Shown: piece after piece, positions 7,040 through 9,761 of the stretch
How the letters are laid out: each line of letters starts with the position of its first letter
Numbering within the stretch: the first letter of the stretch is position 1
DNA from: Victivallales bacterium
Lineage (GTDB): Bacteria; Verrucomicrobiota; Lentisphaeria; Oligosphaerales; Lenti-02
DNA: 9,761 nucleotides
Reading direction: 5' to 3'
Assembly (NCBI GenBank): GCA_018648945.1
Contig: JABGQJ010000257.1
Location: 1 to 9,761, forward strand
Notes under the pieces: model-generated
What the model was told of the DNA's origin: nothing
Databases searched by the model: none
Seen by the model: only the letters and a program-made list of their open reading frames with translations
Translations under genes and position numbers: made by a program

Positions 7040-7083
7040 GCCCTGAAGGGGCGCGACATACCAGCCCAGGGCAACGCCCTGGG
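7040..7083 (+). repeat. two-hairpin intergenic repeat, 44 nt, forward copy
   Basis: Hairpin 1 is GCCC-TGAAG-GGGC (7040-7052), then the linker GCGACATACCAG, then hairpin 2 CCCAGGGC-AAC-GCCCTGGG (7065-7083, perfect 8-bp stem). Length, linker and stem positions agree with the reverse copy at 7223-7266, while the stems differ by paired changes. It lies 32 nt beyond the 35-nt repeat. Confidence 0.7.
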
Positions 7084-7100
7084 AACCAGCCCCCGCCAGT

Positions 7101-7141
7101 ACCTGGAGCGCTGTAAGCGCGAGACATGCCCGGCTCCAGGT
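7101..7141 (+). repeat. variant hairpin module between the two 44-nt copies
   Basis: ACCTGGAGC (7101-7109) and GCTCCAGGT (7133-7141) form a perfect 9-bp stem. Overlapping its left arm is GCGC-TGTAA-GCGC (7108-7120) followed by GAGACATGCC, which resembles hairpin 1 plus the linker of the 44-nt repeat. It looks like a degenerate or rearranged copy. Confidence 0.5.
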
Positions 7142-7175
7142 CAGACCACACAGGCGACCGCCGTACTCAAAACCG

Positions 7176-7200
7176 GTCCTATGTCGCGCCCTTACAGGGC
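7176..7200 (-). repeat. partial copy of the two-hairpin repeat (hairpin 1 and linker)
   Basis: Read on the minus strand, GCCC-TGTAA-GGGC (complement of 7188-7200) is followed by GCGACATAGG, almost the same as the start of the forward copy at 7040. No second hairpin follows, so it is a half element in reverse orientation. Confidence 0.5.
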
Positions 7201-7222
7201 TTGGCGTCTGGCTGTGCCAGAA

Positions 7223-7266
7223 CCCAGGCCGCTGGCCTGGGCTGGTATGTAACGCACCTTTGGTGC
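7223..7266 (-). repeat. two-hairpin intergenic repeat, 44 nt, reverse copy
   Basis: Read on the minus strand: GCACC-AAA-GGTGC, linker GTTACATACCAG, then CCCAGGCC-AGC-GGCCTGGG (complement of 7223-7241, perfect 8-bp stem). Against the forward copy at 7040-7083 the linker agrees in 10 of 12 bases and both stems are kept by compensatory substitutions. The two copies face each other across 139 nt. Confidence 0.7.
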
Positions 7267-7334
7267 TAAGACGGAGAACCGTAATCGACATTCCGCCCGC
7301 CGCCGTCCGCTGGGCGGTTTGAGGCGCAGCTTCC

Positions 7335-7516
7335 CTAGCCTAATCTATTCATGAACCATCTACTGCAACCCTCCATCGTACACGATCCCAGAATCTTGCG
7401 ACCAACACCGAGCTTGACGTATCCCGATACGCCTGCGCCCGGCTTGTGTCCACAACCCACTGGGCTCGCGCACGCTGGCGGTTTTCGTGACGAAGTGCAT
7501 GAATAGATCAGGCTAG
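7335..7516. repeat. 182-nt structured repeat element A with terminal inverted repeats
   Basis: The ends CTAGCCTAATCTATTCATG (7335-7353) and CATGAATAGATCAGGCTAG (7498-7516) are inverted copies with one mismatch in 19. Inside are perfect small hairpins ATCGT-AC-ACGAT (7375-7386) and GTATC-CC-GATAC (7419-7430), and a five-base pairing CCCAG (7387-7391) with CTGGG (7460-7464). It shares length, ends, the 15-base block at 7429-7443 and the block at 7485-7504 with element B. No coding frame is convincing. It could be a MITE-like element whose outer CTAG is a target duplication, or a structured RNA. Confidence 0.65.
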
Positions 7517-7562
7517 ACCAAGTTGCCAAAGCCAGAGCGTACGCTGATTTGCGCAACTTGGT
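7517..7562. repeat. palindromic spacer between elements A and B
   Basis: ACCAAGTTGC (7517-7526) and GCAACTTGGT (7553-7562) are perfect 10-base inverted arms, and the centre holds a second perfect palindrome, AGCGTACGCT (7536-7545). The whole is bordered on both sides by CTAG (the end of A and the start of B). It could extrude as a cruciform or be a third small element. Confidence 0.6.
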
Positions 7563-7563
7563 C

Positions 7564-7745
7564 CTAGCCTGGCTAATTGACGCGAATCTGCTGCGAGCCC
7601 GGATTGCACTGCATCTCAGCCCGTTGTGCCAGAACGCCGCCCTTGACGGGTTCCAACACGCCTGCGCCCGGCAACCTGGCACAGCGGGCTGATCCACAGC
7701 ACACTACGCGCTCTCGCGACGAAGCGCACGAATGATCCAGGCTAG
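7564..7745. repeat. 182-nt structured repeat element B
   Basis: Exactly the length of element A. Its ends CTAGCCTGG (7564-7572) and CCAGGCTAG (7737-7745) are inverted, with pairing continuing imperfectly inward. A strong 17-bp internal stem joins 7616-7632 to 7676-7692 with only one G-T pair. The inner hairpin at 7648-7659 (GGGTT-CC-AACAC) occupies the same place as GTATC-CC-GATAC in A with changed but mostly paired bases. ACGCCTGCGCCCGGC (7658-7672) is identical to A, and 7714-7733 matches A in 17 of 20 bases. Confidence 0.65.
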
Positions 7746-7748
7746 CGG

Positions 7749-7777
7749 TTGCCGGAGTGGGTGGGGGCGGGTATACT
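7749..7777 (+). promoter_or_regulatory. promoter of the oxidoreductase gene
   Basis: TTGCCG (7749-7754, four of six) and TATACT (7772-7777, five of six) are separated by an ideal 17 bases. The -10 sits in an imperfect palindrome, GGCG-GGTATACT-CGCC, which could be an operator. The predicted leader is about 60 nt and contains a small hairpin GGCGC-AGCC-GCGCC (7797-7810). The -35 starts only 3 nt after element B. Confidence 0.5.
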
Positions 7778-7846
7778 CGCCGGAGTTGTCGCACACGGCG
7801 CAGCCGCGCCAATTTAACCCTTCGCCAAGTCGGGAGCAAAAGACTC

Positions 7847-8737
7847 ATGGCAAGCGAACTGAAGATCGGGATCATCGGGCTGGACACGAGCCACACCGTG
7901 GCATTCACGAAGTTGCTGCAGGGCGACGTGCCGGCAGAGCAGAAGGTGGAGGGGATGCGGGTCGTCAACGCCATGCGGTTCCCGTCGCCATTCCAGGCCG
8001 AGGAGGGGCAGGACGAACGCCAGGCGCAGCTGGAGGAACTGGGTGTGACCATGAAGGCCACGGTTTCCGAACTGGCCGAGGGCATGGACGCGCTGTTCCT
8101 GGAGATCAACGACCCCGCCCTGCACCTGGAGTTCTTCGAGCAGGTGGCTGGTCTGGGACTTCCCATCTTCCTGGACAAGCCGCTGGCGGCGAATCTGGCG
8201 GAAGGCAAGAAGATCGTTGAGATCGCCGAGGCGAACGGCACGAGCATCTGGAGTGCCTCGAGCCTGCGGTTCATCCGCAAGCTGGCGGCGGCGAAGGTCG
8301 AGGTGGTCGGTCCGCCCAAGTTCTGCAATGTCTTTGGCGCGCTGGGCAAGGCATCCGCAGGCAGCGATGTTGTGTGGTACGGCGTGCATGTGACCGAGAT
8401 GCTGGTTGCCAGCATGGGCGTGGGAGCGGTGAGCGTCACCGCCCGCGAGGACGACAATGGCGTGGTCGCGATCGTCAACTATCCCGAGGAACGCCGGGCC
8501 GTGGCCGAGTACAACCGGGGGTGCTACACCTACGGTGGTCGCATTCAGGCAGGTAGTGCCGTGGCCTACTTCGACAACCGCGGCGATGTGCTGTACTACA
8601 ACTTGCTCCTGAAGATCAAGGAGTTCCTGGACACGGGTGTGGCCCCCGTCCCGTTGGACGAGACCCTGGAGGTCCAGGCGATCATGGATGCTGTGGAGTC
8701 CTCCATGGCGGCGGACGGCGCGACGATCCAGCTCTAG
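7847..8737 (+). CDS. Gfo/Idh/MocA-type oxidoreductase with atypical nucleotide-binding loop
   Basis: A 296-residue cytoplasmic protein with the layout of Gfo/Idh/MocA sugar dehydrogenases, which oxidise or reduce sugars, inositols and related polyols with NAD(P). Residues 5-16 (LKIGIIGLDTSH) form the first strand and turn of a Rossmann fold, but the usual GxGxxG reads GLDTSH: Asp13 and His16 replace the second and third glycines. The catalytic lysine motif EKP appears as FLDKPLA (Lys111), and a likely catalytic histidine is His181 in WYGVHVTEML. The protein is shorter than most members (330-400). I recall GLDTSH-type relatives in PVC bacteria, but the substrate is not known. The ATG at 7847 has GGGAG 10 nt upstream, and the Rossmann strand starts right after it; an upstream in-frame ATG at 7757 would overlap the promoter. 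A strong hairpin follows the stop. Confidence 0.85.
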   Translation: MASELKIGIIGLDTSHTVAFTKLLQGDVPAEQKVEGMRVVNAMRFPSPFQAEEGQDERQAQLEELGVTMKATVSELAEGMDALFLEINDPALHLEFFEQVAGLGLPIFLDKPLAANLAEGKKIVEIAEANGTSIWSASSLRFIRKLAAAKVEVVGPPKFCNVFGALGKASAGSDVVWYGVHVTEMLVASMGVGAVSVTAREDDNGVVAIVNYPEERRAVAEYNRGCYTYGGRIQAGSAVAYFDNRGDVLYYNLLLKIKEFLDTGVAPVPLDETLEVQAIMDAVESSMAADGATIQL

Positions 8738-8767
8738 CAGCACCCCTCCCTCCGAATATCCACCTGT

Positions 8768-8795
8768 GGGCGGTCGGGCTTCGGCCTGGCCGCCC
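8768..8795 (+). terminator. strong C(UUCG)G hairpin after the oxidoreductase gene
   Basis: GGGCGGTCGGGC (8768-8779) and GCCTGGCCGCCC (8784-8795) pair over 12 positions (two G-U) around a TTCG loop closed by C-G, one of the most stable RNA tetraloops. It lies 30 nt after the stop. No U-tract follows, so it may protect the mRNA 3' end or aid termination rather than act as a classical intrinsic terminator. Confidence 0.55.
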
Positions 8796-8805
8796 CGTTG
8801 CTGTG

Positions 8806-8885
8806 GCAAGCCCGCGTTCCGTGCCTGGTTTGCTTGCATTTGGCCAGCGACGGGACAATACTCGTAAAGGAGCAAGCGGGCTTGC
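8806..8885. repeat. 10-bp inverted repeat upstream of the pseudopilin gene
   Basis: GCAAGCCCGC (8806-8815) is exactly complementary to GCGGGCTTGC (8876-8885), 60 nt apart. TTGCTTGC also occurs twice (8830-8837 and 8883-8890), and CAAGC-GG-GCTTG forms a small hairpin at 8873-8884. A weak -10-like sequence, AATACT (8857-8862), lies between the arms. Possible operator pair or hairpin; untested. Confidence 0.35.
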
Positions 8886-8932
8886 TTGCGTGAACCGAGC
8901 CTTCGTGTAGCCCAAATGCATCGAGGAGCGCC

Positions 8933-9643
8933 ATGAGAAACCGCTATTTCACGTTGGTCGAGCTTTTGGTGGTGATTGCCCTCGTCATGATTCTGGCCGC
9001 CATGCTGTTGCCGGCTGTTGGCAAGGCACGTTCAAAGGCGCGTGGTACCTACTGCCTGGGCAACATGAAGCAGATCATGGTCGCGACCCTCATGTATATC
9101 GATGAGAACAATGAGAACGGTCCGAGTGGCGGCAGCCAGAACCGCACGCACGTCACCACGGGGCGGTTCGTCGGCTGCGGTGGCCAGAGGTGTGGCTGGG
9201 TAACCTACTACCCGACCTATGAGGGGTACCGCCGGGGCGGACAGAGCTTTGCCGAGCAGATTGAAACCTACACGCATGGCAGGGAGGCCTTCTACTGCCC
9301 GGAATACGCGGACGAGGAGCAGTTCCCGGCCATCTCCTACTGGACGGCCACGGTACGGCGCGGGAGAAGGGATAGCTGGATCGGCTCGGGCGCAGACAAG
9401 TACTACGAACCCTCGGAAACGGCAGTGATTCTGGATGCAGTCAACAAGGAGACCGTGGGCATGATTGCCGGCGCGGTGACTCTTTCCTGTTCGGGCAGTT
9501 CGGGCACGACAGCCACTCCCCCACACAATACGTTGGGCAACGTGTTCTTCTGGGATGGACATGGTGAGTCACTGGTGTGGGCCCAAGCCCTGCGTATCAA
9601 CCGCAATGCTGCGACCCCCAATGTCTGGATCTGGGACTGGTAG
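8933..9643 (+). CDS. type II secretion-like pseudopilin with H-X9-DG motif
   Basis: A 236-residue type IV pilin-like protein of the kind very abundant in Lentisphaerota and Planctomycetota. The N-terminus [20 protein letters not shown] is the prepilin methylation motif: a short charged leader, then FTLVE with Glu at mature position 5, and a hydrophobic helix at 8-28 that anchors the protein and packs into the pilus. The residue before the cleavage site is Tyr5 instead of the usual Gly. Residues 30-50 ([18 protein letters not shown]) match the family's conserved stretch. At the end, His198, nine residues, Asp208-Gly209 give the H-X9-DG motif near the C-terminus. Cysteines at 82, 87, 122 and 186 could form disulfides in the globular part. 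GAGGAG lies 4 nt before the ATG. Whether it builds a pseudopilus or acts as a cell-surface protein is unknown. Confidence 0.92.
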   Translation: MRNRYFTLVELLVVIALVMILAAMLLPAVGKARSKARGTYCLGNMKQIMVATLMYIDENNENGPSGGSQNRTHVTTGRFVGCGGQRCGWVTYYPTYEGYRRGGQSFAEQIETYTHGREAFYCPEYADEEQFPAISYWTATVRRGRRDSWIGSGADKYYEPSETAVILDAVNKETVGMIAGAVTLSCSGSSGTTATPPHNTLGNVFFWDGHGESLVWAQALRINRNAATPNVWIWDW

Positions 9644-9644
9644 A

Positions 9645-9659
9645 CACGCCAGAGGCGTG
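9645..9659 (+). other. short hairpin directly after the pseudopilin stop codon
   Basis: CACGCC-AGA-GGCGTG is a perfect 6-bp stem beginning 1 nt after the TAG. No U-tract follows, so a standard terminator is not supported; it may only mark the mRNA 3' region. Confidence 0.35.
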
Positions 9660-9750
9660 GAGCTGGTGGGGCGCGGTTGAGGGGAGTATGTTCAAAGGTC
9701 GCGTCTATGCGTGCCGACAAGCGCCGGATGGGTATCAGAAAGGAATCCCG

Positions 9751-9761
9751 ATGATCAGAAC
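9751..9761 (+). CDS. possible start of another gene at the right edge (partial)
   Basis: An ATG at 9751 follows AAAGGA by 6 nt and opens MIRT before the window ends. The same frame is already open from an ATG at 9688 with GAGGGG 3 nt upstream, which would add 21 residues (MFKGRVYACRQAPDGYQKGI then P). The ribosome site favours 9751. Nothing can be said of function. Confidence 0.35.

Larger units (their letters stand above)
6970..7846. other. 877-base gene-free region filled with structured repeats
   Basis: No credible gene is found. Open frames crossing it on the minus strand (for example across 7335-7697) run through repeats and lack ribosome binding sites. From left to right it holds the 35-nt repeat, the 44-nt two-hairpin copies and their fragments (7040-7266), about 70 unassigned bases, two adjacent 182-nt structured elements with a palindromic spacer (7335-7745), and the promoter and leader of the oxidoreductase gene. 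Confidence 0.65.

Noticed and set aside
5572..7074. Long minus-strand open frame opposite the sulfatase
   Set aside because: Shadow of the motif-complete sulfatase; it starts inside the downstream repeat and has no ribosome site.
7335..7697. Minus-strand frame crossing elements A and B, with similar peptides (PGAGV...VK.GV) in both copies
   Set aside because: The resemblance follows from the conserved nucleotide core of the repeats, and stems explain the conservation better than codons do; no ribosome site was seen.
7335..7745. Integron attC sites
   Set aside because: The ends do not show the RYYYAAC/GTTRRRY boxes, the units are longer than usual attC sites, there is no cassette gene between them and no integrase in the window.
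6970..7750. CRISPR array
   Set aside because: Repeats are few, unequal, partly inverted and not separated by regular unique spacers; no cas gene is present.
7573..8875. Minus-strand open frames opposite the oxidoreductase
   Set aside because: They overlap a gene with a clear Rossmann start, promoter and ribosome site; their Ser/Ala- or His/Leu-rich translations show no domain.

Overview
The window is GC-rich bacterial DNA, most likely from the PVC group and probably Lentisphaerota or a close relative. The best clue is a pseudopilin with a [12 protein letters not shown]-terminus, no glycine before the cleavage site and a C-terminal H-X9-DG motif, a combination typical of the large pseudopilin families of those bacteria. 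A formylglycine-type sulfatase, a Gfo/Idh/MocA-type oxidoreductase and many intergenic hairpin repeats fit the same picture. The phylum is an inference from sequence style; there is no rRNA or other marker gene here.

Left part (1-2570, minus strand): an apparent operon for the cell envelope. A small exported coiled-coil protein (2477-1971) is followed by a TPR plus beta-barrel outer-membrane protein (1904-186) and by the first 50 codons of another exported protein (151 to the window edge). A candidate promoter lies at 2541-2569. A 530-base gene-free stretch (2478-3008) holds this promoter and a set of hairpin repeats.

Middle (3009-5364, minus strand): a phospholipase D / cardiolipin synthase-type lipoprotein with two intact HKD motifs, then a bacteriohemerythrin with all seven iron ligands. 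A nested inverted repeat separates them. Divergent from these, on the plus strand, is a sulfatase (5578-6969) with an intact CxPxR motif but no visible signal peptide. The divergent intergenic region contains a nine-base C run and a 9-bp inverted repeat.

Right part (6970-9761, plus strand): an 877-base gene-free stretch dense in structured repeats, then a Gfo/Idh/MocA-type oxidoreductase (7847-8737) with a good promoter and a strong C(UUCG)G hairpin after it, then the pseudopilin (8933-9643), and possibly the first codons of one more gene at the right edge.

The unusual content is in the non-coding DNA. (1) A 35-nt repeat (33/35 identical) starts 4-5 nt after the stop codons of two unrelated genes, hemerythrin and sulfatase, in the same orientation relative to each gene. 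(2) 30-40 nt beyond it lies a two-hairpin element. Two 44-nt copies inside 7040-7266, in opposite orientation, keep both stems by compensatory changes. (3) Two adjacent 182-nt elements (7335-7516 and 7564-7745) share ends, length and internal hairpins but differ widely in sequence, and a CTAG-bounded palindromic spacer separates them. No integrase, transposase, CRISPR array, tRNA or rRNA was seen.
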